Source of the DNA: JAGQTE01 sp964648005
GTDB taxonomy: Bacteria; Actinomycetota; Acidimicrobiia; Acidimicrobiales; Acidimicrobilacustridaceae
DNA length: 15,186 nt
Direction: 5' to 3'
NCBI GenBank assembly: GCA_964648005.1
Contig: CAZYKR010000084.1
Location: 1 to 15,186, forward strand
Numbering within the stretch: the first letter of the stretch is position 1; the number at the start of each line of letters is the position of its first letter. Shown piece after piece: positions 1 through 5,930 of the stretch. The position numbers and the translations under genes were made by a program. The notes beneath the pieces are model-generated. The model searched no databases and had not been told where the DNA came from. It saw nothing but the letters and a program-made list of their open reading frames with translations.

Positions 1-263
1 CCCGCCCCCGCGGGGGCCGCCCGCCCGCGCCCCCCCCGCAACCCGCGCGGCGCGGCGCCGCGGGGGCCCTCGCCCGCGTCGACCTCGCCCTTGGGGATCG
101 ACCAGGCACCGGCGTCACGCCGGGCCCAGTACGGGCCGCCGGGATGCACGAGCAGGACCTCCATCCCGTGCTGGCCCCGGCGGTACACCAGCAGGCCGGC
201 GCTGGTGGCGCTCAGCGGCGCCCGAACCAGCTGCGTGACCGCGGCGCGGCCTGGCACTGGCAC
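1..263 (-). CDS. Nudix hydrolase, N-terminal fragment cut by the contig edge
   Basis: Reading the minus strand leftwards gives an open frame that runs off the window. It contains SAGLLVYRRG, then VLLVHPGGPYWARRD and GAWSIPKGEVDAGE, the classic N-terminal half of a Nudix hydrolase of the kind that removes nucleoside diphosphate linkages. The Nudix box should follow as GX5EX7REUXEEXGU. The GX5E part is present, but the REUXEE part reads R-G-L-R-G-G, in a stretch of about 70 bases with no T on the plus strand, so the three glutamates are probably lost to base-calling error. The start is uncertain: in-frame GTG codons lie at 263 and 257 and would overlap the zinc-ribbon gene by about 50 bases. 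No ATG precedes the conserved SAGLL. The family call is firm; the substrate cannot be told. Confidence 0.8.
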   Translation of the reverse strand, partial: MPVPGRAAVTQLVRAPLSATSAGLLVYRRGQHGMEVLLVHPGGPYWARRDAGAWSIPKGEVDAGEGPRGAAPRGLRGGRGRAAPAGA

Positions 264-364
264 CGGTCGGCCGGCGGCACGTCGCCGAGCACCTGCTCGA
301 CGTGCTGGCCGCAGCCGGCATAGGTCGGACGCTGACAGGTGGGGCACGTGGTTCGACTGCACAT
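212..364 (-). CDS. 50-residue cysteine-rich zinc-ribbon-like protein
   Basis: A short frame starts at ATG 364 and stops with TGA at 214-212. It encodes 50 residues beginning MCSRTTCPTCQRPTYAGCG. Cysteines sit at 2, 7, 10, 18, 35 and 37, with His21, giving CxxC, GCGxHV and RCxC patterns suited to binding zinc. The C-terminus is basic and ends SWFGRR. From memory this matches a small actinobacterial family of unknown function (TCPTCGKPTxAGCGxHVEQVL, often ending in W-F/L-G-R); I cannot confirm that by a search. No Shine-Dalgarno sequence precedes the ATG. A TACCCT hexamer lies exactly 7 bases upstream, the geometry expected of a leaderless actinobacterial transcript. The gene is upstream of the Nudix fragment and probably cotranscribed with it. 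Confidence 0.8.
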   Translation of the reverse strand: MCSRTTCPTCQRPTYAGCGQHVEQVLGDVPPADRCQCQAAPRSRSWFGRR

Positions 365-378
365 ACCCCATAGGGTAT
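363..378. promoter_or_regulatory. CsoR-like dyad operator overlapping the zinc-ribbon gene start
   Basis: The 16 bases ATACCCCATAGGGTAT form a dyad with perfect 6-base arms (ATACCC and GGGTAT) around a 4-base centre. This resembles operators of the CsoR/CstR/RcnR repressor family (TACCC...GGGTA). It covers the predicted minus-strand -10 (TACCCT, 377-372) and reaches into the ATG at 364-362, so a bound protein would block transcription. A loose -35 (TTGCGC, 399-394) sits 16 bases further upstream. No regulator gene is in the window. The symmetry could also arise from two opposed -10 elements (TAGGGT on plus, TACCCT on minus). Confidence 0.5.
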
Positions 379-435
379 CAGGCCGACAGCGGGGCGCAAC
401 CCGGGATCACCTGAAGATCGATTCCGGTATCGGGG

Positions 436-464
436 TTGAGATGTTGGCGTGGCGCTGCTACCAT
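436..464 (+). promoter_or_regulatory. Candidate promoter of the riboswitch and P-type ATPase
   Basis: TTGAGA (436-441) and TACCAT (459-464) are separated by exactly 17 bases, a reasonable match to a housekeeping sigma promoter. Transcription would begin near 471, about 35 bases before the riboswitch, which fits a leader carrying the whole aptamer. Confidence 0.5.
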
Positions 465-505
465 GCCGCTGCGCCGCCTCGTTGCGCACCACCCTGACAA
501 TCCAT

Positions 506-600
506 TCGGAGGGGAGTATCCCCGACGTAGGTGCATCGTCATCACGGCCCCCCCCGGGCCCGGTGCACCTGGTCCGCCAGCGGGCGGGAGAGACCTCCGG
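506..600 (+). promoter_or_regulatory. yybP-ykoY-type manganese riboswitch aptamer
   Basis: The leader folds as a yybP-ykoY (Mn2+) riboswitch. P1 pairs 507-512 (CGGAGG) with 594-599 (CCTCCG). GGAGTA (513-518) follows as loop L1, giving the family signature GGGGAGTA. P3 pairs 529-535 (AGGTGCA) with 564-570 (TGCACCT), 7 perfect pairs. Inside it lie TCGTCATCACG (536-546), an apical hairpin 547-550/556-559 and the conserved CCGG (560-563). P4 pairs 574-578 (CCGCC) with 583-587 (GGCGG). GAGAGA then leads back into P1, matching the usual AAGACC closure. The order of elements agrees with the Lactococcus lactis element ahead of the yoaB P-type ATPase, as I remember it. The P2 hairpin is short or missing (519-528). 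The class senses Mn2+; the gene downstream is a Ca2+/Mn2+-type pump, which supports the call. Confidence 0.87.
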
Positions 601-616
601 TCGAGCCAGACCGGAG
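595..616 (+). promoter_or_regulatory. Shine-Dalgarno-sequestering hairpin (riboswitch expression platform)
   Basis: CTCCGGTC (595-602) and GACCGGAG (609-616) are perfect 8-base complements around a 6-base loop. The last four bases, GGAG (613-616), are the ribosome binding site 7 bases ahead of GTG 624. Bases 595-599 also form the 3' strand of aptamer P1, so the two helices cannot coexist. A metal-bound aptamer would free the GGAG, predicting a translational ON switch. Confidence 0.8.
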
Positions 617-623
617 CACCGCT

Positions 624-3266
624 GTGACCATGACGCCCTTGTCCACCCCCGGGTCCGACCTGTCGCCCACCGATGTGAGCGTCGGGCTGTCGGCAGCCGA
701 GGCCGCACGCCGCCTCGCCGAGCACGGGCCGAACAAGCTCACCGACCCGCCCACCCGACCTCGCTGGCGGCGCTTCGTCGACCAGTTCCGCAGCCTGCTC
801 GTCGGCGTCCTCGCCGGCGCGGCGGTGCTGGCCGCCGTGCTCGGCGACCTCAAGGACGCCGTCATCGTGGGCGTCGTGCTGCTCATCAACGCCGTGCTCG
901 GCTACGTCCAGGAGGGCAAGGCCGAGCAGGCGATGACGGCGCTCAAGCAGATGCTCGTAGCGCACAGCCGGGTGCGGCGCGACGGCCAGCTGGTCGAGGT
1001 GCCCTCGGACGACCTGGTGCCGGGCGACATCGTGCTGCTCGAGGCCGGCGACCGGGTGCCGGCCGACGGCCGGTTCGTCCTCGCTGCAGCGCTGCGGGTC
1101 GACGAGGCGCCGTTGACCGGCGAATCCGTCCCGATCGACAAGATCGCCGACCCGACCGCCGCTCCCGACGACGACGCCGAGGCGTCCGGCACGCTCACCG
1201 ACCGGGCCGACAGCGGCTTCATGAACACCACCGTCGTGCGCGGGCGTGGCGAGCTGCTGGTCGAACGCACGGGCATGGCGACGGAGATGGGCAAGGTGGC
1301 GGCGCTGCTGCACGAAGCCGAGCCCGGCCCGACGCCGCTGCAGATCCAGCTCGACAAGCTGGGCAAGAAGCTCGCGGCGGTGGCGGCGGTCGCCGTCGGG
1401 GTCGTGTTGGCCACCCGCCTGATCCAGGGCGAGAACCTGGCCGAGGCGGTGCTCGGCGCCGTTGCGCTCGCCGTCGCTGCCATCCCCGAGGGACTGCCGG
1501 CGGTGGTCACCGTGACCCTGGCGGTCGGCGTCCATCAGATGGCGCTGCGCCAGGCCATCGTCAAGCGCCTGGCGTCGGTCGAGACACTGGGGTCGACCAC
1601 CGTCATCTGCTCGGACAAGACGGGCACGCTGACCCGCAACGAGATGCGTGCCCGCGAGGCCGTGCACGCCGATGGCGTCGTCCGCCTCGACGACGACGGA
1701 CACACCACCGCCGAGCTGGACACCGACGTCGTGCGGGCCATCGAGAGTGCGGCGCTGTGCAACGACGCCGCCCTCGACGAGGACGGTGCGCTGGTCGGTG
1801 ACCCGACCGAGGGCGCCCTGTTGGGTCTCGCCGTCGCCGTCGGGGTCGACCCCGACGCCTTGCGCCGGGCGCGGCCGCGGCTGGGCGAGGTGCCGTTCGA
1901 CTCAGCGGCGAAGTACATGGCCACGTTCCACCACGACGGCGACGACGTCGTGTGCATCGTGAAGGGCGCGCCCGACGTGGTCGCCGCCCTGACGGTCGAG
2001 GGCACCGACCGCGACCGGTGGGCGGCCGAGCAGGACCGCCTCGCCGCCCAGGGCATGCGAGTGCTCGCCGTGGCGCACCGCCGGATAGGTGCCGCCGAGG
2101 TGCTCGGCGCCGACGGCACCGTGGCCGACCCCGACCGCTGGATGCAGGACCTCGAGCTCGACCTGCTGGTCGGCATCGTCGATCCGCCCCGACCCGAGGC
2201 ACGGGACGCCATCGGCCTGTGCCGCAAGGCTGGCATCGCCGTGAAGATGATCACCGGCGATCACGCCACGACGGCCGGCGCCATCGCCGGCGAGCTCGGC
2301 ATCACCGGACGGGTCGTCACCGGCGCCGAGCTCGACGCCATGGACGACGACACGCTCGACGCCGCCATCGACGACATCGGCGTGTGCGCCCGCGTCTCGC
2401 CCGAGCACAAGGTGCGCATCGTCCAGTCGCTGCGCCGCCGCGGCCACATCGTGGCCATGACCGGCGACGGGGTGAACGACGCCGCGGCACTGCGGCACGC
2501 CGACATCGGCGTGGCCATGGGCATCACCGGCACCGAGGTGACCAAGGAAGCCGCCGACATGGTGCTGGCGGACGACAACTTCGCCACGATCGTCGGCGCC
2601 GTCGAGCGCGGCCGTGCCATCTACGAGAACATCGTCACGTTCGTGCGCTTCCAGCTGACGACGAACCTCGGCGCCATCGGGACCCTGCTCGGCGCCAGCG
2701 TGCTCGGCCTGCCGGCGCCGTTGACGGCGATCCAGGTGCTGTTCATCAACATCATCGCCGACGGCCCGCCGGCGATGACGCTCGGCGTCGACCCGCCCAA
2801 GCCCGGCACGATGCAGCGCCCACCCCACGCCCCCGGGACGCCGATCCTCGACCGCCAGCGCATCGTGCGGCTGTGCGCCGCCGCCATCGTCATGGTCGTC
2901 GGCACGCTGGGCCTCATGGTCTGGGCACGCGGCGTGTGGGGCGATGCGGTGGCGCTGACGATGGCGTTCACCACCTTCGTCCTCTACCAGGTGGTCAACG
3001 TGTTCAACGCTCGCACGGAGCGCGCCAGCATCTTGCATCGCGAGACGCTCACCAACGCCAAGCTGTGGCTGGCCGTGGGATCGGTGGTGGTGCTCCAGGT
3101 GCTGCTCGTGAGCATCCCGGCGTTGCAGGACCTCTTCGTCACGGTGGCGCTGTCACCGGCCCAGTGGGCGCTCTGCGCCGCAACCGCTCTGACCGTGCTG
3201 ATCACCGAGGAGCTGCGCAAGGCGGTCCTGCGGGCACGGACCGGGGCGATGCCGTCGATCCCGTGA
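624..3266 (+). CDS. SPCA/PMR1-like P-type ATPase, probable Mn2+/Ca2+ exporter
   Basis: This 880-residue protein is a type II P-type ATPase that couples ATP hydrolysis to cation export. It has an N-terminal cation-ATPase domain, TGES (165-168, actuator), PEGLP with E289 in M4, DKTGT with phosphorylated D331, KGAPD (447-451, nucleotide binding), MITGDH (542-547) and TGDGVND (613-619). M6 reads NIIADGPPAMTLG, with N709 and D713 four apart as in calcium pumps. M5 reads TTNLGAIG: the SERCA site I glutamate is alanine, as in single-site SPCA/PMR1 pumps. The residue at the PMR1 Gln783 position, linked to Mn2+ transport, is Met718. GTG 624 is chosen because GGAG lies 7 bases upstream; ATG 630 is possible. 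An in-frame ATG at 531 lies inside the riboswitch and is rejected. The manganese-type leader favours Mn2+ export. Confidence 0.93.
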   Translation: MTMTPLSTPGSDLSPTDVSVGLSAAEAARRLAEHGPNKLTDPPTRPRWRRFVDQFRSLLVGVLAGAAVLAAVLGDLKDAVIVGVVLLINAVLGYVQEGKAEQAMTALKQMLVAHSRVRRDGQLVEVPSDDLVPGDIVLLEAGDRVPADGRFVLAAALRVDEAPLTGESVPIDKIADPTAAPDDDAEASGTLTDRADSGFMNTTVVRGRGELLVERTGMATEMGKVAALLHEAEPGPTPLQIQLDKLGKKLAAVAAVAVGVVLATRLIQGENLAEAVLGAVALAVAAIPEGLPAVVTVTLAVGVHQMALRQAIVKRLASVETLGSTTVICSDKTGTLTRNEMRAREAVHADGVVRLDDDGHTTAELDTDVVRAIESAALCNDAALDEDGALVGDPTEGALLGLAVAVGVDPDALRRARPRLGEVPFDSAAKYMATFHHDGDDVVCIVKGAPDVVAALTVEGTDRDRWAAEQDRLAAQGMRVLAVAHRRIGAAEVLGADGTVADPDRWMQDLELDLLVGIVDPPRPEARDAIGLCRKAGIAVKMITGDHATTAGAIAGELGITGRVVTGAELDAMDDDTLDAAIDDIGVCARVSPEHKVRIVQSLRRRGHIVAMTGDGVNDAAALRHADIGVAMGITGTEVTKEAADMVLADDNFATIVGAVERGRAIYENIVTFVRFQLTTNLGAIGTLLGASVLGLPAPLTAIQVLFINIIADGPPAMTLGVDPPKPGTMQRPPHAPGTPILDRQRIVRLCAAAIVMVVGTLGLMVWARGVWGDAVALTMAFTTFVLYQVVNVFNARTERASILHRETLTNAKLWLAVGSVVVLQVLLVSIPALQDLFVTVALSPAQWALCAATALTVLITEELRKAVLRARTGAMPSIP

Positions 3267-3292
3267 GGTGCGGTGCATGGTGTGGTGCACAA

Positions 3293-3308
3293 CGGGGCAT
3301 AGGCCCCG
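3293..3308 (+). terminator. Weak hairpin after the ATPase gene
   Basis: CGGGGC (3293-3298) pairs with GCCCCG (3303-3308) around ATAG. No T run follows, so it may be a weak terminator or attenuate read-through into the flavin reductase gene 40 bases on. Confidence 0.3.
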
Positions 3309-3347
3309 GTGCAGCACCCCACGAGCGCCGAGCGACACGGAGTTGGC

Positions 3348-3854
3348 ATGACCACGGACGGCAATGATGCAGCAGGTCGGATCGCCGCCTTCCTCGACGG
3401 CGCCATGATCGTCGTGACGGCGAGCGACGGTGCCGAGCACGGCGGGTGCCTGGTGGGGTTCCACACCCAGGCCAGCATCGACCCGTGGCGGCACCTGGTC
3501 GCCGTGTCCGTCGCCAACCACACCTTCCGGGTCGCCGAGCGGGCCGACCACCTCGCCGTGCACCTGCTCGCTGCGGGCGACGCGGCGCTGGCCGAGCGGT
3601 TCGGGGGCGTCAGCGACGACGACGTGGCCGACAAGTTCGCCGGCCTGCGCTGGCACCCGAGCGCGCAGGGCGCGCCCATCCTCGACGACTGCAGCGGCGG
3701 CTGGTTCGTCGGCAGGATCGTCGAGCGGATCCCGCTCGGGGATCATCACGGCATGGTGCTGGACCCGGTCACCGTCGGCGCCCTTCCCGACGCCGACCGC
3801 CGGCCGCTGCGCTTCAGCGCCGTGCGCCGCATCGAGCCGGGCCATCCCGCCTGA
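3348..3854 (+). CDS. Flavin-reductase-like FMN-binding split-barrel protein
   Basis: The 168-residue product resembles the flavin reductase domain, a split barrel that binds FMN or FAD and often supplies reduced flavin to a monooxygenase. Supporting features are the N-terminal strand region MIVVTASDG (20-28), a GCLVGFHTQASIDPWRHL segment (33-50) at the place of the family's T-x-x-S-x-x-P-P-L flavin-binding stretch, and the C-terminal GDHHGMVLDPV (131-141) in place of the common GDHxxxxG motif. The length is typical. ATG 3348 is preceded by GGAG with 5 bases between. The gene lies 81 bases after the ATPase on the same strand and may be partly cotranscribed, but no shared function is evident. 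The partner enzyme is not in the window. Confidence 0.75.
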   Translation: MTTDGNDAAGRIAAFLDGAMIVVTASDGAEHGGCLVGFHTQASIDPWRHLVAVSVANHTFRVAERADHLAVHLLAAGDAALAERFGGVSDDDVADKFAGLRWHPSAQGAPILDDCSGGWFVGRIVERIPLGDHHGMVLDPVTVGALPDADRRPLRFSAVRRIEPGHPA

Positions 3855-3880
3855 CCGGCACGGGCCTGCTCTCCTGCCGG
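3855..3880. terminator. Possible weak bidirectional hairpin between convergent genes
   Basis: CCGGCA (3855-3860) and TGCCGG (3875-3880) are inverted repeats with a 14-base loop, in the 32-base gap between the flavin reductase and ureohydrolase stop codons. Six base pairs with a large loop is weak evidence. Confidence 0.25.
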
Positions 3881-3886
3881 CGACCG

Positions 3887-4831
3887 TCATCCCGCGGCCG
3901 CCGGCTCGGCGCGGCCGAGCGCCAGCAGGTGCGCCAAGTCGAGTGCCAGCGTGGCGGCGGCGATCGCCGTGGCATCGGTCGGATCCAGCGCCGGCGCCAC
4001 CTCGACCAGGTCGGCGCCAACGACGCGCAACCCGGCCAGGCCGCGCAGCAGCACCCGCGCCTCGCGCGTGGTGAGGCCGCCGGCCACCGGCGTGCCCGTC
4101 CCGGGCGCGAACGCCGGGTCCAGCGCGTCGATGTCGAACGACACGTACACCGGCAGGTCACCGACGCGAGCCCGTACCTCCGCGACGGTCTCCGCCAACG
4201 GTCGGTCGAGCACCGTGTCGGCGTCGACCACCCGGAACCCGCAGGTGTCGGGGTTGGGCGTGCGGATCCCGACCTGGATCGAGTGGTCGGGCACGATCCA
4301 ACCCTCCTGCGCCGCCAGGCGGAACATCGTGCCGTGGTTGAGGTCGTCACCCATGTCCCAGGTGTCGCTGTGGGCGTCGATGTGGACCAGCGCCAGCGGG
4401 CCGTGCCGCTGGGCGGTGGCGGCGACGAGCGGGTACGCCACCATGTGATCGCCGCCGAGGCCGAGCACGGACGCGCCGGTGGCGAGCAGCGGTGCGACGG
4501 CGGCGCGCACGTCGCGCACCATCCGCTGCGGGTAACCGGCCCAGAACACCGTGCCGGCGATGTCACCCCAATCGACCAGCCGGCGCTCCGCCATCACCCG
4601 CGCGTCCCACGGCCAATGCCCCCACGGGTACTGGCCGACGTATACCGACTGCTCCCGTACGGCGCGGGGGCCGAATCGGGCACCCGGCCGATAGGTGGTG
4701 CCGCCATCGAAGGGGATGCCGACCACGACGATGTCCGCATCGGTCGGGTCCCGGTCGAACGGCGCGCGGGCGAACGTCAGCGGACCCGCAAAGGGCGCGG
4801 AGGCGATGGCGTACACGTCGGCGTCGTCCAC
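3887..4831 (-). CDS. speB: Agmatinase-family ureohydrolase
   Basis: This 314-residue protein belongs to the arginase/agmatinase superfamily, which hydrolyses a guanidino group to release urea using a two-metal centre, usually Mn2+. All metal-ligand motifs are visible: GGDH (126-129), DAHSD (152-156) and SFDIDALDPAFAPGTGTP (231-248), giving ligands H129, D152, H154, D156, D233 and D235. NHG at 165-167 and VEVAP near the C-terminus are also typical. The length is normal. Agmatine is the usual substrate for bacterial members of this type, but guanidinobutyrate or guanidine cannot be excluded by reading. The start is GTG 4831: an in-frame TGA at 4843-4841 rules out anything further upstream. No other polyamine gene is nearby. 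It is divergent from the DUF3068 gene with under 40 bases between starts. Confidence 0.9.
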   Translation of the reverse strand: MDDADVYAIASAPFAGPLTFARAPFDRDPTDADIVVVGIPFDGGTTYRPGARFGPRAVREQSVYVGQYPWGHWPWDARVMAERRLVDWGDIAGTVFWAGYPQRMVRDVRAAVAPLLATGASVLGLGGDHMVAYPLVAATAQRHGPLALVHIDAHSDTWDMGDDLNHGTMFRLAAQEGWIVPDHSIQVGIRTPNPDTCGFRVVDADTVLDRPLAETVAEVRARVGDLPVYVSFDIDALDPAFAPGTGTPVAGGLTTREARVLLRGLAGLRVVGADLVEVAPALDPTDATAIAAATLALDLAHLLALGRAEPAAAG

Positions 4832-4855
4832 AGCGGCGCATCATGGCACCGCGCC

Positions 4856-4861
4856 TACGAT
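4856..4861 (+). promoter_or_regulatory. Possible leaderless -10 element of the DUF3068 gene
   Basis: TACGAT ends exactly 7 bases before the GTG at 4869, the spacing of actinobacterial leaderless promoters (TANNNT-N7-start). It overlaps the alternative ATG at 4860. There is no clear -35 and no Shine-Dalgarno sequence. Confidence 0.35.
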
Positions 4862-5897
4862 GGCGCCCGTGCGCAAGGCGGCGGTGGTCCTGGGGGCGTT
4901 GGCCTCACTGCTGGCGCTGGTCGCCGTGCTGTGGCTCCCGCTGGCTGCGCCTCGGCTGGTCAAGCTTCCCGCCGACTTCTCCACGACGATCGAGATGAGC
5001 GGCACGGCCGAAGCCTCGGCCGCGCCCGGCACACTTGCCAAGCTCCCGAGCACGGTGCGCCTCCCGGTGCAGGCGACGATCGACATCGCCGCCACCGCCG
5101 CCGACGAGGAGGTGGTCGTCATCTCGATGACCGAGACGCAGAAGGTCGGCGACCCGTCGGGGCCGACGCAGGACGTCACCCAGAAGAGCCAGCTCGTCGT
5201 CGACCGCAGCACCGAGGCGAACGTCGACGACCCGCGGTCGTGGTCGGTCTCGCCCGACCACCCCGCGCAACGAGCCGGCACCTCCACCGTCGGGCTGGGC
5301 TTCGGGTTCGACGAGACGGCGACGTACTCGTTCTGGGAGGACAGCATCGCCGCCGGCTATCCGATCGCGCCGGGCGGTGACCTCGGCCAGGTCGATCTCG
5401 GCGGGCTGTCGGTGACGGCGATGTCGGGCTCGGTCACGAACGCGCCCGCCGATCCCGCATGGATCGCGTCGCTGACGTCGCTGGAACCGCCGACCTCGCT
5501 GACCGCGGCGCAGTGGACCGCCGCCGGCTTCGACATCGGCACCAACGCCTCGGCCGACGTCGACTACCTGGTCTCCATCTCGTCCACCATGGCCATCGAG
5601 GACAGCTCGGGCGGCACGGCCGCGGTGACGGCCGAGGACGTGACGATCTCGTTCAGGCCGGACCCGGCGGCGACGGGAGGCAGTCCGGCCGACCCGCTCC
5701 CGATCATCGCGACGTCGCTCGCCGAGACGCCGCAGTCGGTCGCCACCGACACGGCGATGATCGCCGACAACGTGGGCCTGCTCGGGATCGTGTGGCGGTG
5801 GGTGCCGATCGGCCTGGCGGTCNNNNNNNNNNCCGCCCTCCTGGCAGCGCTCACGGTCGTGGTGGCTCGCCGCGCCCGGCGCACCGGTCCCGCCTGA
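4860..5897 (+). CDS. DUF3068 / PorA-like membrane protein
   Basis: A 345-residue protein (342 if GTG 4869 is used) with a hydrophobic N-terminal helix (AAVVLGALASLLALVAVLW), then APRLVKLPADFSTT, a large extracytoplasmic beta-rich region, a C-terminal membrane helix (about 319-339) and a short basic tail RRARRTG. This two-helix layout with an APRL-KLP-STT start matches DUF3068, sometimes labelled porin PorA family in actinobacteria; the assignment is from memory and the function is unknown. GTG 4869 gives MRKAAVV, a more usual family start, and has a -10 placed for leaderless translation. Ten N at 5823-5832 replace about four residues of the C-terminal helix; the frame is kept across them. It is convergent with the next gene. 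Confidence 0.7.
   Translation: MAPVRKAAVVLGALASLLALVAVLWLPLAAPRLVKLPADFSTTIEMSGTAEASAAPGTLAKLPSTVRLPVQATIDIAATAADEEVVVISMTETQKVGDPSGPTQDVTQKSQLVVDRSTEANVDDPRSWSVSPDHPAQRAGTSTVGLGFGFDETATYSFWEDSIAAGYPIAPGGDLGQVDLGGLSVTAMSGSVTNAPADPAWIASLTSLEPPTSLTAAQWTAAGFDIGTNASADVDYLVSISSTMAIEDSSGGTAAVTAEDVTISFRPDPAATGGSPADPLPIIATSLAETPQSVATDTAMIADNVGLLGIVWRWVPIGLAVXXXXALLAALTVVVARRARRTGPA
5823..5832. other. Assembly gap of 10 N
   Basis: Ten undetermined bases lie within the C-terminal membrane helix of the DUF3068 protein. The reading frame continues with the gap at face value, so the true missing length is probably 10 bases or differs by a multiple of three. Confidence 0.99.
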
Positions 5898-5929
5898 AGC
5901 ACGCGGCTCGAGGGGTGTCGCCAGGCGGG
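5889..5929. terminator. Bidirectional hairpin between convergent genes
   Basis: CCCGCCTG (5889-5896) and CAGGCGGG (5922-5929) are perfect 8-base complements. They fill the 33-base gap between two convergent stop codons and include part of the DUF3068 stop. The loop is long (25 bases) and no T run follows. Confidence 0.45.
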
Positions 5930-5930
5930 T

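Noticed and set aside
511..523. GGGGA/TCCCC inverted repeat as a metal-repressor operator
   Set aside because: The GGGGAGTA half is better explained as loop L1 of the manganese riboswitch, and the repeat lies downstream of the proposed transcription start.
531..623. Upstream ATG at 531 as the ATPase start, adding 31 residues
   Set aside because: The added residues are unlike the family, lie inside the riboswitch, and lack a ribosome binding site; GTG 624 has GGAG at 7 bases.
436..627. 63-residue plus-strand frame in the ATPase leader
   Set aside because: Its sequence is proline/arginine-rich noise from GC-rich DNA and it covers the aptamer; no family resemblance.
3446..5380. 644-residue plus-strand frame across three genes
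   Set aside because: It passes through the flavin reductase, ureohydrolase and DUF3068 genes in a wrong frame and shows no family features.
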